From Gracilimonas sp046602855 (GTDB lineage: Bacteria > Bacteroidota > Rhodothermia > Balneolales > Balneolaceae): a stretch of 64,000 nt of DNA. The stretch lies in NCBI RefSeq assembly GCF_046602855.1, contig NZ_JBKINJ010000001.1:992001-1056000 (forward strand). The letters run 5' to 3'. The number at the start of each line of letters is the position of its first letter. The first letter of the stretch is position 1. A program made the position numbers and the translations under genes. The notes beneath the pieces were generated by a model. That model worked only from the letters and a program-made list of their open reading frames with translations, had not been told where the DNA came from and searched no databases. Positions 27,087 to 34,859 of this stretch are shown here, piece after piece.

Positions 27087-27120
27087 AAGTCCGCTGGGTT
27101 CTTTCCCGCGGACTTTTTTT
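27087..27120 (+). terminator. Rho-independent terminator
   Basis: Stem AAGTCCGC / GCGGACTT around a 13-base loop, followed by at least seven T. It closes the MFS plus Ig-fragment unit. Confidence 0.88.
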
Positions 27121-27192
27121 GTTTTAATTGCCCCTTAACATCTGTTACCTTCTGAGAAGAAAATTTATAACGAAATTACAAGTGGTTCATTT

Positions 27193-27417
27193 ATGAAAGT
27201 AACGGTAAAAATGGAAACGGCAGGACGAAAAGGGAAACAGGTCTCTGTGATTAGAGGTATAACTCACAACCCTCAGGTCATCGAAAAGCTTGAAAAGAAA
27301 TTGAAAACACAATTAGGGACCGGTGGAACCATCAAGGGAAAGACCATCGAAATTCAGGGGGACCATGTGGATAGAATTAAGAAGATCCTGGCTAAGGAAG
27401 GATATGAGGTGGATTAG
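27193..27417 (+). CDS. SUI1/eIF1-like translation factor, short form (YciH type)
   Basis: A 74-residue protein that is essentially one SUI1 domain: KGKQVSVIRGITHNPQVIEK, then LKTQLGTGGTIKGKTIEIQG and a final HVDRIKKILAKEGYEV. The GTGGT loop is the family signature. Typical bacterial YciH is about 105-110 residues; here the N-terminal extension is missing, and no earlier in-frame start is evident. Family members bind the 30S subunit and affect start selection; the role in this organism is unknown. Monocistronic. Confidence 0.85.
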   Translation: MKVTVKMETAGRKGKQVSVIRGITHNPQVIEKLEKKLKTQLGTGGTIKGKTIEIQGDHVDRIKKILAKEGYEVD

Positions 27418-27422
27418 GTTCA

Positions 27423-27438
27423 AGGTGTTAGGTGTTAG
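27423..27438 (+). repeat. Tandem AGGTGTTAG, left flank of a small-gene cassette
   Basis: Two overlapping copies of AGGTGTTAG directly after the SUI1 gene. The inverted form CTAACACCT occurs twice after the next gene (27887-27895, 27908-27916). Confidence 0.6.
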
Positions 27439-27540
27439 TGATTTTGAACCTTGGATTTCTATTTTCAAAATTTAATTTTGTAAGGAATTTGAATTTCATC
27501 GCTCTTACTTCAAAAGTAAACCATATATAAAATAAGAAGA

Positions 27541-27885
27541 GTGAAAAATTTCAAAAATCTTATTGTTTGGCAAAGAAGCATGGAGCTGGCAACTGAAATC
27601 CGTCAAGTCGTATATAAATTACCTAAATACGAACAGTTCACCTATCGCGACCAAATAATCAGATCATCTATCTCAATTCCATCGAACCTTGCTGAGGGAA
27701 GCAGTCGAGAGAGCAGAAAAGATTTTAAACGATTTTTAAGAATTTCACTGGGTTCCAGTTTTGAACTCGAAACTCAACTACTGTTACTAAGGCAGGATAA
27801 AATCATTGAACCTAGTGATCTGACCAAAGCACTAGTTTGCAACGACGAAGTTCAAAAAATGATCCATACTTTGCTAAGGAAATAA
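27541..27885 (+). CDS. Four-helix-bundle protein (23S rRNA intervening-sequence family)
   Basis: A 114-residue protein with a GTG start. The family pattern is clear: FKNLIVWQRSMELATEI, YRDQIIRSSISIPSNLAEGS, then FKRFLRISLGSSFELETQLL. These small helical proteins were first noted inside 23S rRNA insertions and are now found scattered through many genomes; some relatives act as accessory proteins of diversity-generating reverse transcriptases. No rRNA or reverse transcriptase is nearby. It is enclosed by inverted AGGTGTTAG repeats, suggesting it moved in as a unit. Function unknown. Confidence 0.88.
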   Translation: MKNFKNLIVWQRSMELATEIRQVVYKLPKYEQFTYRDQIIRSSISIPSNLAEGSSRESRKDFKRFLRISLGSSFELETQLLLLRQDKIIEPSDLTKALVCNDEVQKMIHTLLRK

Positions 27886-27886
27886 A

Positions 27887-27916
27887 CTAACACCTAAAAC
27901 CTATTCCCTAACACCT
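27887..27916 (-). repeat. Two CTAACACCT copies, right flank of the four-helix-bundle cassette
   Basis: CTAACACCT at 27887-27895 and 27908-27916, the inverted form of the repeats at 27423-27438. Confidence 0.6.
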
Positions 27917-28406
27917 ATAATTTAACTTTACTCTCCTGTTTAGGATCCAGATCATATAGTGATGAGGCTGTTGCCTGGATAGTCTTGTACCATTCGTTGC
28001 CAAATTTGTCGTTGATGGTGTAGAAATCCGCGAAATCCGGCTTTCGAATGGTCATTTTCCACTCTTGTGTTTTGGACTTGAAGGTAGGATCCACGTGCAG
28101 CAGTTCATGATATAACATCATCTCCTTGGTATCATTATCAAGCATATCCCAAAGCTCACCTGAGATCTCGATCAGATAGTCATTGCCCGAATAATGCTTT
28201 ACCTCACGGCTCGCCTTCATACATTTGGCAGCCCGCTGTTTAGATAAGTTTGGATAAACAAGAAAGTACCCTATCTCAGCCGGACCAAATTCCATTTTGT
28301 GCTTTTCGATCACCTTCTTTGCAATGGCTTCCACCTCAGGCGATTCCATGAGTTGCTTGGTTGAATGTACAGTCGGCTCAGCGTTTAAAAAATCGTTCTC
28401 TGGCAT
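27915..28406 (-). CDS. Putative zinc metallopeptidase (phage-metallopeptidase-like)
   Basis: A 163-residue soluble protein with an HExxH motif in MMLYHELLHVDP near residue 97. It resembles the putative phage metallopeptidase domain family, with SKQRAAKCMKASREVKHYSG upstream and a C-terminal FADFYTINDKFGNEW region. No signal peptide. Substrate unknown. No other phage-type gene is nearby, so phage origin is not supported here beyond the family name. Confidence 0.75.
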   Translation of the reverse strand: MPENDFLNAEPTVHSTKQLMESPEVEAIAKKVIEKHKMEFGPAEIGYFLVYPNLSKQRAAKCMKASREVKHYSGNDYLIEISGELWDMLDNDTKEMMLYHELLHVDPTFKSKTQEWKMTIRKPDFADFYTINDKFGNEWYKTIQATASSLYDLDPKQESKVKL

Positions 28407-28462
28407 GAATAGAATTTAGTTTTATTGTTAATATTTTCTTTATAAAATAGTGCAGAATTGAT

Positions 28463-28954
28463 TTATGATCTTGGTACGAGTATAGATTTTGCAACGATCG
28501 AATATTCCTTCTGTGGCCCGGAAATTAGATTCGGATTCTGACCGGCATCTTCAGCATAATGCTCAGCCTCTTCCTCAGTCAATTCATTGACCTCAAAATT
28601 ACCGATCAGTTTAACCGTCTTACCTTTTGAGTCGGTTGGAATGAAAAATTTATAGTCTTTGAAGGTAATACGTGCAGACTCATTTCCGGCATTTGCCACA
28701 AAAAAGCATCCCTTCTTCTCACATACTTCGGCGATCTTAGTCTCAATAGTGACCACTTTATCCTTATATCGATCTGGAGAGTCGACCAGTTCGCTCAAAG
28801 TGAGTGCCGTATCCCAGTTATTTACAGGAGCGCCGAACACTTCATACTCTTCTGTTTGCTCAACCGGTTCAGATAGGCGTATTACCTTAGCTTCCTGAGC
28901 AAATACTCCGGTTGATATAAACATAGCACCTATAGCGATCCATAATGTTTTCAT
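28463..28954 (-). CDS. Secreted DUF4920-type protein
   Basis: A 163-residue exported protein: signal peptide ending GVFAQ near residue 20, then FGAPV and an OB-fold-like region with VVTIETKIAEVCEKKGCFFV. The paired-cysteine motif CEKKGC and the following RITFKDYKFFIP match the DUF4920 family, whose role is unknown; the two cysteines could hold a metal or a disulfide. It lies between the metallopeptidase and nei genes, all on the minus strand, with moderate gaps. Confidence 0.8.
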   Translation of the reverse strand: MKTLWIAIGAMFISTGVFAQEAKVIRLSEPVEQTEEYEVFGAPVNNWDTALTLSELVDSPDRYKDKVVTIETKIAEVCEKKGCFFVANAGNESARITFKDYKFFIPTDSKGKTVKLIGNFEVNELTEEEAEHYAEDAGQNPNLISGPQKEYSIVAKSILVPRS

Positions 28955-29037
28955 AGGATATTACGTAGATTTTCAGGGAGCTCAAACATACAAATAAGTT
29001 TGGGTAAATCTCATCCGATATCGTCCGATTATCTAAA

Positions 29038-29865
29038 TTAATGATACTCTTTTTGTCTGTTCTCGCAATAATAGATCTTTCTTCCACCAGTCTTAATTTC
29101 AACGATCTCTTTGCCACATTTGTAGCACGGTTTTCCGGTACGGTCATAAGCATAGTGCCGATATTGTTTCCTTGAACTTCCCTCCCGCTTCAGAGCTTCA
29201 ACCAGTTCCGGTTCGGTTGTTAAACCTCCGGTCTTATAGGAACGCCTTGATAGTTCAACCGAATACTTTGCCAACGCCTCGATCTGCTCATCGGTACAAT
29301 CCTTAGGTCTGAATTCAGGGTCAACCTTCGCACAAAACATGATCTCACTTCTCAGATAATTCCCGACTCCGCTCAAGAAACTCTGATCAAGTAACAGCGT
29401 AGCCAGTTTGCGATTTTTAAAGGTATCACCTTTATACCGGTCTAAAACTTCTTCATAGGTAGTATCAGGGTGCACCACATCGGGACCCAGTTTCTTGATG
29501 TAGGGATGATCTTCCACTTCCCGATCCACCAGCATTTCGATCTCTGAGGCAGAATAAAGAAAAGCCGAGCCTTTTTTCGTTCGGATAGCTGCTCGTAATG
29601 AACGATTGGTATCCGGTTCGTTAGGCGTCTTGCTGATCAGCCACTTTCCGTACAGCTGATTGTGTGAGTAGAGATTGAATTCATTATCAAAAGCCGTGAT
29701 AATGGCTTTACCCCTTGGGGTAACCGAGGTGATCTTTCGGCCTTTCAGTGTTTCTTCAAATTCTTTGAGTTCATCGAATGCAAAATAAAGATCAATGATC
29801 TCTTCTCCGGCTACTGCCTGACTGATCTTATCAGCGGCACGCCATATTTCCGGTCCTTCTGGCAT
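29038..29865 (-). CDS. nei: DNA glycosylase/AP lyase, Fpg/Nei family (endonuclease VIII-like)
   Basis: A 275-residue base-excision repair enzyme that removes oxidised pyrimidines. The catalytic N-terminus is MPEGPEIWRAADKI, and the H2TH region has LLDQSFLSGVGNYLRSEIMF. The C-terminal zinc finger starts normally (CYKCG) but ends YYCENRQ, so the fourth cysteine is arginine. Other family positions, including the SHNQLYGKW stretch, are intact. PEGPEI rather than PELPE points to Nei over Fpg. Confidence 0.9.
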   Translation of the reverse strand: MPEGPEIWRAADKISQAVAGEEIIDLYFAFDELKEFEETLKGRKITSVTPRGKAIITAFDNEFNLYSHNQLYGKWLISKTPNEPDTNRSLRAAIRTKKGSAFLYSASEIEMLVDREVEDHPYIKKLGPDVVHPDTTYEEVLDRYKGDTFKNRKLATLLLDQSFLSGVGNYLRSEIMFCAKVDPEFRPKDCTDEQIEALAKYSVELSRRSYKTGGLTTEPELVEALKREGSSRKQYRHYAYDRTGKPCYKCGKEIVEIKTGGRKIYYCENRQKEYH

Positions 29866-29936
29866 ATTTTACTATGGTTATTGGTTTATAGTTAATAGTT
29901 TAGCATTCTTTACAAATCACATGAAAAATACGTTCA

Positions 29937-30329
29937 ATGAAAGCCATCATCACCCTTATTTCCGGATTTTTGGGGATCCTATTCTTCGAGGGTTTTGCCC
30001 GACTTATCATCACTTTCTACCATCGGGTCGAATTTAACTTTTATGGCATCTCTCACCTCCCTGCTGATGTATGGACCTATGTGATCTTTGCCTCTGTCCT
30101 CACCAGCACCTGGCTGGCCGCCATGCTGGTTTTGACCGTGATGAGGTCCAAGAGTAAGCTTTATTCGGTTTTATTTGGAGGTATCCTCCTCCTTTGGCGT
30201 GGTATTGAAATTGCCAACTCTCATCAAACCGAGCCTTTATACTATTTCCTGACGGTTATTGGCTTACACCTGACTGGTATCTATCTGGCTTATTTGGCTT
30301 ATACCAGACAGGAATCTCTGAGTGACTAA
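29937..30329 (+). CDS. Four-helix integral membrane protein of unknown function
   Basis: A 130-residue hydrophobic protein with about four membrane helices: the N-terminal IITLISGFLGILFFEGFARL, then VWTYVIFASVLTSTWLAAML, a third near LFGGILLLWRG and a last near FLTVIGLHLTGIYLAYLAY. No family is recognised. It stands alone, divergent from nei. The stop codon touches the start of an inverted-repeat element. Confidence 0.65.
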   Translation: MKAIITLISGFLGILFFEGFARLIITFYHRVEFNFYGISHLPADVWTYVIFASVLTSTWLAAMLVLTVMRSKSKLYSVLFGGILLLWRGIEIANSHQTEPLYYFLTVIGLHLTGIYLAYLAYTRQESLSD

Positions 30330-30510
30330 CATCCCCCTGTCATTGAGCTGAAGCTCAATGCCGGTCCCTCTTCAAAGAGGGAATTTCGCCTGACCAATTA
30401 AATAGATTTATTAGCCGCCTTTCATAACACTAACAACCCAAGCCGTTAAAGAGAATTCTCCCTTGGAAGGGAGATAGTTTTTGAGCTGAAGCTCAAAAAC
30501 AGAGGGATGT
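30329..30510. repeat. Inverted-repeat element with internal hairpins
   Basis: About 182 bases. The ends are ACATCCCCCTGT and ACAGAGGGATGT, imperfect inverted copies. Each half has its own hairpins: TTGAGCTGAAGCTCAA occurs in both halves, with CCCTCTTCAAAGAGGG in the left and CTCCCTTGGAAGGGAG in the right. It has no coding capacity. MITE-like. Confidence 0.6.
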
Positions 30511-30650
30511 CAGTAGTTATGTATCGAATTTCATATACATCTAGGAAGCGACATATATCCATCACCCCGTCCTTCATAATAAATATCTTTGAAATAGAAT
30601 CTTACAGGACGAAATGATGGATTAAGTGGCTCGATAGTACTATGGTATAA

Positions 30651-30715
30651 ACCGCAAAGGGCGCAAAGATTACGCAAGGTTCGCGAAGTACATTTCTTTA
30701 CGCGCTCAAGGGTAA
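30651..30715. repeat. Copy of the ACCGCAAAGGGCGC repeat
   Basis: Begins ACCGCAAAGGGCGCAAAG and continues with degenerate GCAAG/GCGAAG words. The same opening occurs at 36468-36486, so this is a dispersed family. Confidence 0.55.
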
Positions 30716-30732
30716 AGATATGAGTTAGAAAT

Positions 30733-30787
30733 AAAATCCCTCTTTGAAGAGGGACCGAAAATTATCTCTTATTATTTGCAGGGGGAT
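30733..30787. repeat. Half copy of the 30329-30510 element, inverted
   Basis: TCCCTCTTTGAAGAGGGACCG through CAGGGGGATGT is the reverse complement of the left half of the 182-base element. It covers the N-terminal codons of the longest possible version of the next frame, arguing for the later start. Confidence 0.6.
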
Positions 30788-30845
30788 GTCCGTTTGCTCA
30801 ATTTCATGTACATTCTCACTACTTAACAATACCAAACCTTTATTC

Positions 30846-32045
30846 ATGAAATACTCCGGCATAATTTGTTTTGTCATTTTTATTCTCATAACCGGGTGTA
30901 ACCCAGCATCTGACACTCACATACAGGAGATACCCTCTCCTGCCTCCGAAAACAGCTTCTATCCCAGACTCTTTACCGATAACACCGGCACCGTATTCAT
31001 GAGTTGGATGGAACAAGGAGAAAACTCCGTCACCAAACTAAAGTACGTCACTTTTAAAGATGATACTTGGAGTGAACCGGTTGAGATCGTATCTGACTCC
31101 ACCTGGTTCGTCAATTGGGCGGACTACCCCTCCATTATTGCCCGAAACGGCAAACCCATGGCCGCTCACTGGATGGATAAGGTTGAAGGAGGCACCTATG
31201 CCTATCACATTAAGATGAAGGCTTACAATAAAGGCTGGACCGAGGCCTTTACTGCCCATACCGACAACACTCCCACCGAACATGGATTCGTCAGTATGTC
31301 GCCGGCTACTGATTCCAGCTATATGGCCCTCTGGCTGGACGGAAGAAATACCCTGGGGAGAGCCGTTGATGATTACGCCAACATGGATAAGGCTATGACC
31401 CTCAGAGCCGCTCATATTTCCACTGACGGAAATATCATTGAGAAATTTCTTATTGATGAAACCGTCTGCGATTGCTGCCAAACAGCCATCGTTAAAACTG
31501 AAGCAGGATACGCTGCTGCTTACCGAAACCGAACTTCCAATGAAATTCGCGATATCTACACCACAACGCTGATAGATGAAGAATGGTCAGACCCAAAAGC
31601 CATTTACGATGATAACTGGCACATTGCGGCCTGCCCGGTTAATGGTCCTGCTATAGATGCTTATGACAACACCGTAGCCGTAGCCTGGTTTACCGGTGCC
31701 AATGGCGAGGCTTTGGTTAAAATGGCTATCTCAAAAGATCATGGTCAGACTTACGGCGATCCTGTTGTACTAGATTCTGAGGCCCCTCTTGGCCGTGTAG
31801 ACCTGAATATGACAAAAGGAGTACTTTGGGTAAGCTGGCTCAGACCAAATGAAGAGAATGCAGAGTTGATGATCAGAAAATATGACCTGAAGGGAGAAAT
31901 GAAAGGTGAATACTCGATACAGGGATTATCCAAAGACAGAAGCAGCGGGTTTCCTCAGATAACGGAGTATGGGGATGGGTTGGTGATAGGTGTTACTGAT
32001 GTATCAGGCTCAAATCCCTTTATTAAAACTACCCTTATAAAATGA
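30846..32045 (+). CDS. Sialidase-like beta-propeller lipoprotein
   Basis: About 399 residues from the ATG at 30846, chosen because it gives a lipoprotein signal (FVIFILITGCNP); an earlier ATG lies inside a repeat. The body is built of repeated four-strand blades with Trp-rich motifs: VFMSWMEQGE, YMALWLDGRN, VAVAWFTGANG and LWVSWLRPNEE. A CDCC cluster (VCDCCQTA) sits near residue 205, as in some exo-alpha-sialidase-like proteins, and could bind a metal. Catalytic sialidase residues are not evident, so enzymatic activity is unproven. Cell-surface or periplasmic location expected. Confidence 0.75.
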   Translation: MKYSGIICFVIFILITGCNPASDTHIQEIPSPASENSFYPRLFTDNTGTVFMSWMEQGENSVTKLKYVTFKDDTWSEPVEIVSDSTWFVNWADYPSIIARNGKPMAAHWMDKVEGGTYAYHIKMKAYNKGWTEAFTAHTDNTPTEHGFVSMSPATDSSYMALWLDGRNTLGRAVDDYANMDKAMTLRAAHISTDGNIIEKFLIDETVCDCCQTAIVKTEAGYAAAYRNRTSNEIRDIYTTTLIDEEWSDPKAIYDDNWHIAACPVNGPAIDAYDNTVAVAWFTGANGEALVKMAISKDHGQTYGDPVVLDSEAPLGRVDLNMTKGVLWVSWLRPNEENAELMIRKYDLKGEMKGEYSIQGLSKDRSSGFPQITEYGDGLVIGVTDVSGSNPFIKTTLIK

Positions 32046-32063
32046 AAATGATTGTCTAATTAC

Positions 32064-32435
32064 CTAAGGATCTACAAATTCGATGCTGTCAGCGTAGACT
32101 ACACCAACAATATTATCCCCTCCGGCAGCAGGTATAGCGGTAATCGTAAAAGAATCATCCCCTATATCTGAAATACTGAAGGTACCATGTTCATTATTCG
32201 GTTCAAGCTCAATTATTTCCATTGAAATATTTTGAAATGATTTTCCACCGCCGCCCATCATATCATTTTTCATGTAATATCCCTGAGCCTTGACAGACGC
32301 ATCAAGCATAGTTTGGCGAATAGCATCATAGTTTGCATTTGCACGAGTTGCCTGCATGGTATTAATTGCCACTATTGTTGCAATACCAACAAGAATGGTA
32401 ACCAAAATGATTAAAAATAACTGCTGTTGCCCCAT
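32064..32435 (-). CDS. Type IV pilin-like protein A, two-residue leader
   Basis: A 123-residue protein starting MGQQQLFLIILVTILVGIAT. If a prepilin peptidase cuts after Gly2, the mature protein begins with the hydrophobic helix. There is no Glu at position 5 of the mature form. In-frame codons upstream contain no ATG, GTG or TTG before a TAG, so the short leader is real. After the helix it shares AQGYYMKxxMxGGGGKxF with the pilin at 34073-34516. The C-terminal part is a short beta-rich domain. It lies 69 bases downstream of the O-ligase gene. Confidence 0.75.
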   Translation of the reverse strand: MGQQQLFLIILVTILVGIATIVAINTMQATRANANYDAIRQTMLDASVKAQGYYMKNDMMGGGGKSFQNISMEIIELEPNNEHGTFSISDIGDDSFTITAIPAAGGDNIVGVVYADSIEFVDP

Positions 32436-32504
32436 AACATATCCATTGTATTTTAATTTCGACGAACAATACTAAAAACAAATAGTCATTGTAATTAGTA
32501 ATTA

Positions 32505-33986
32505 TTAATCCAAGCCTATATTACCATGATCCCAAAAACGTGGTGAAAATCTAGCAGTATTTTCTTGTAAAATATATTTCTCTCTACTTTCTGGTAAATC
32601 TTTATATGATTTATAAGTAGCTATCAAAACAAACATAGCTACAGAAATTAAGAATGCCCTACTTATCCGAGATTTTAATATTAATTTTTTTACGTCTAAA
32701 GTTTTATTAACTGGATTGTTTTTAAAATGTAATTGATAAAATCCAATGGACCAGGCAATCACTATGGCTGCCATTAACTGGCTCAGTGGTGTGTGAAACA
32801 AACCGCTTACAAAACTGTGCATAAAACCGGCTGATAATGATGCAGTTAAGGCTGTTTGTACTAAAAGAACATTTCCTTCAAGTTCACTTTCATAACTTTT
32901 AATAAACCATTTTGAGAATAAATAAATGAACAAACCTGCCAATAGTAAAAACGAAATAATTCCCCATTCGCTTAATATTTGTAAATAAAAATTATGCGGG
33001 TGGGCAAAAGCAAACCCATTAGAAATATCAGCAAAGTGCATTGGACCCGCACCCAATAACGGGTTCTCCTTAAATAACTCTAAGACATTATTCCACAGTG
33101 TGATCCGGCTACTATCATCAAAACGGGTGAGTACAGTTCTGCTGCCTTCCGGGAGCAAAAATTTAAAGAAAAATAAATATGATAGAAGACCTAAAACAAA
33201 AGTAATAAGATAAGCCATTGTCCATTGTTTAATTCTTTCTCTGAATAAGGCAGCTACCAAAATCAGTGATAGTAATGAAGCTAGCATTGTCCCCCTCGCA
33301 TCAGAAGCAAACACCAACATCCACCAAAAACTAGTAAAAAAGTACAAGAGGGTTCTGTAAGCCCACAATTGTTTAGGAATTTTGATAATGAATAATGCAA
33401 AGAGTGGCAATGACCATGTATGCAGATGATTCAAAAATCTTTGATTCACAAATCCCAAAAATGGTTCTGGGAAAAGAGGCTTTCCATGTACTAACATCTG
33501 AGTGAATTTTATGCTAGGCCAAACCGGCCAATCCGGGTAAACAAAATTATAAATATAGTTTACGCTAAACCGTATAAAGTATAGAACGACCATTAGTGAT
33601 AAGATCACACCAATAGTTTTTAGAAATAAATCTGGATTTTGTTTATACCAGTTTAATAAAAGAAAAACGAGTACTAGTAAAAGAATGAAGACGCAAATTT
33701 CCACAAAAGCATAAAAGGAAAATTCTGCTTGTAAAGCGGAAATAAAACCTAAAGTCCCAATAATATAAATTATGAATTTCAACTTCTTTGGAATTGCCTC
33801 CCACTCAACCCTGAAATGAGTAAAATATTTTTTAGAGAGTCCAATCTGAAATGCCATCAAAAATAAAAAACCAACCTGAAATATCCTTTTTGAATTATAA
33901 GGTATCTCAATAAATGGACTAGAGTTTGGAAGAAGAATAAAAATTAATCCAAATGAACCTATTATAAACCAAGATATACTTTTCAT
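32505..33986 (-). CDS. O-antigen ligase-type membrane protein, candidate pilin O-glycosyltransferase
   Basis: A 493-residue polytopic membrane protein with about 11-13 helices. The Wzy_C/WaaL-type signature is in the large periplasmic loop and after: NPLLGAGPMHFADI near residue 310, then HPHNFYLQILSEWGIISFLL. The family includes WaaL, PglL/PilO oligosaccharyltransferases and Wzy polymerases, which are hard to separate by sequence. No lipopolysaccharide gene is near; both neighbours are pilin-like genes on the same strand. Pilin glycosylation is therefore the leading inference, not a demonstrated role. Confidence 0.78.
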   Translation of the reverse strand: MKSISWFIIGSFGLIFILLPNSSPFIEIPYNSKRIFQVGFLFLMAFQIGLSKKYFTHFRVEWEAIPKKLKFIIYIIGTLGFISALQAEFSFYAFVEICVFILLLVLVFLLLNWYKQNPDLFLKTIGVILSLMVVLYFIRFSVNYIYNFVYPDWPVWPSIKFTQMLVHGKPLFPEPFLGFVNQRFLNHLHTWSLPLFALFIIKIPKQLWAYRTLLYFFTSFWWMLVFASDARGTMLASLLSLILVAALFRERIKQWTMAYLITFVLGLLSYLFFFKFLLPEGSRTVLTRFDDSSRITLWNNVLELFKENPLLGAGPMHFADISNGFAFAHPHNFYLQILSEWGIISFLLLAGLFIYLFSKWFIKSYESELEGNVLLVQTALTASLSAGFMHSFVSGLFHTPLSQLMAAIVIAWSIGFYQLHFKNNPVNKTLDVKKLILKSRISRAFLISVAMFVLIATYKSYKDLPESREKYILQENTARFSPRFWDHGNIGLD

Positions 33987-34017
33987 TTATACTAAACAGT
34001 AGTGATTTTCTTTCTTG

Positions 34018-34050
34018 TAAAAAAAAAGCCCTGCTAATCGCAGGGCTTTT
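34018..34050 (-). terminator. Rho-independent terminator after pilin B
   Basis: On the minus strand, stem AAAGCCCTGC / GCAGGGCTTT with a five-base loop, followed by a run of T. It lies 23 bases after the pilin B stop and would end or strongly attenuate transcription before the O-ligase gene. Confidence 0.9.
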
Positions 34051-34072
34051 ACCAAATCATGTGATTAGAAAA

Positions 34073-34516
34073 TTAGCTTCCCCATCTCATATTATCTGGT
34101 TCAATAGTCGCAGTTAATGGATCACTTCCTGTTGCTCCTTGTACATATCCATCGGAACTCGAAGGAGTAGCAGAGATTGAAATAGAACTGGGTGTAGTAC
34201 CACTAGGCGCGGTTGTAGCAGTTATTTCATATGTACCGTTCTCATTCCAAGCTATTGTACCATCAGCATTCATATCTGAGGCACTGAAAGATATATTTTC
34301 AAAAGTGACACCAGTAAAGTCTTTACCACCACCACCTAACATTTTTGGCTTCATGTAATATCCTTGAGCAGAAGCGGCAATTTGAGCAACATCCTGACGT
34401 ACAGCATCCAAATTAGCTGAATCTGCGGCAGAGCCGAAGGTATTTATAGCTACCACGGTTGCGATACCTACGATGATTGTTACGAGTATTACGAGTAATA
34501 ATTGTTGTTGACCCAT
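34073..34516 (-). CDS. Type IV pilin-like protein B, two-residue leader, probable major pilin
   Basis: A 147-residue protein starting MGQQQLLLVILVTIIVGIAT, nearly identical over the first 20 residues to pilin A. An in-frame TAG four codons upstream with no start codon between fixes the leader at Met-Gly. The helix is followed by AQGYYMKPKMLGGGGKDF, then a Ser/Thr-rich domain (TTAPSGTTPSSISISATPSS) that could accept O-glycans. Glu5 is absent. A strong Shine-Dalgarno site and its own terminator suggest high, independent expression, as expected for a major subunit. Confidence 0.78.
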   Translation of the reverse strand: MGQQQLLLVILVTIIVGIATVVAINTFGSAADSANLDAVRQDVAQIAASAQGYYMKPKMLGGGGKDFTGVTFENISFSASDMNADGTIAWNENGTYEITATTAPSGTTPSSISISATPSSSDGYVQGATGSDPLTATIEPDNMRWGS

Positions 34517-34522
34517 GATGAT

Positions 34523-34527
34523 CTCCT
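34523..34527 (-). promoter_or_regulatory. Shine-Dalgarno site of pilin B
   Basis: AGGAG on the minus strand, six bases before the ATG. It overlaps the in-frame TAG that rules out a longer leader. Confidence 0.7.
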
Positions 34528-34528
34528 A

Positions 34529-34859
34529 AGTGTTGTTTGTTTATTTATTTGTGTTGTTAAACTTTTTAATTCCGTCTGATGCAAATGTTAAGATTAACCG
34601 CATCAAAGTAAATTAGAAATTATTTAGTGTTTGTGAATTTGTTTCCGAACACAAGAGGTCTTATTTGCCGCCCTGTTACAAAAAATAAAATATTAAAAAA
34701 TTTTAATATTGCATAATCTGTATTCAAAACAGTATGTCAATGATCAACCTATGTGTTATTTGATCTGCCTTCATGATACACAAAGGGGCAAGAAAGTTAC
34801 TATTAAAATACTCTTAAAATCATATATCATTGCCTGATATGCTTTTAGGAGCACAAATT
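34529..34859. other. AT-rich upstream region of pilin B
   Basis: About 330 bases with no open frame. It should contain the pilin B promoter; neither a convincing sigma-54 site nor a clear Bacteroidota-type box was found by eye. Confidence 0.4.

Noticed and set aside
27915..28406. Prophage remnant, suggested by a phage-metallopeptidase-like gene
   Set aside because: No integrase, structural, lysis or packaging gene is nearby, and such peptidases also occur as ordinary chromosomal genes.
30744..30845. N-terminal extension of the beta-propeller lipoprotein
   Set aside because: The extra codons come from an inverted half-repeat, and the later ATG gives a perfect lipoprotein signal.
34529..34859. 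Sigma-54 promoter before pilin B
   Set aside because: A GG and a TTGCA occur but the spacing is wrong for a -24/-12 site.
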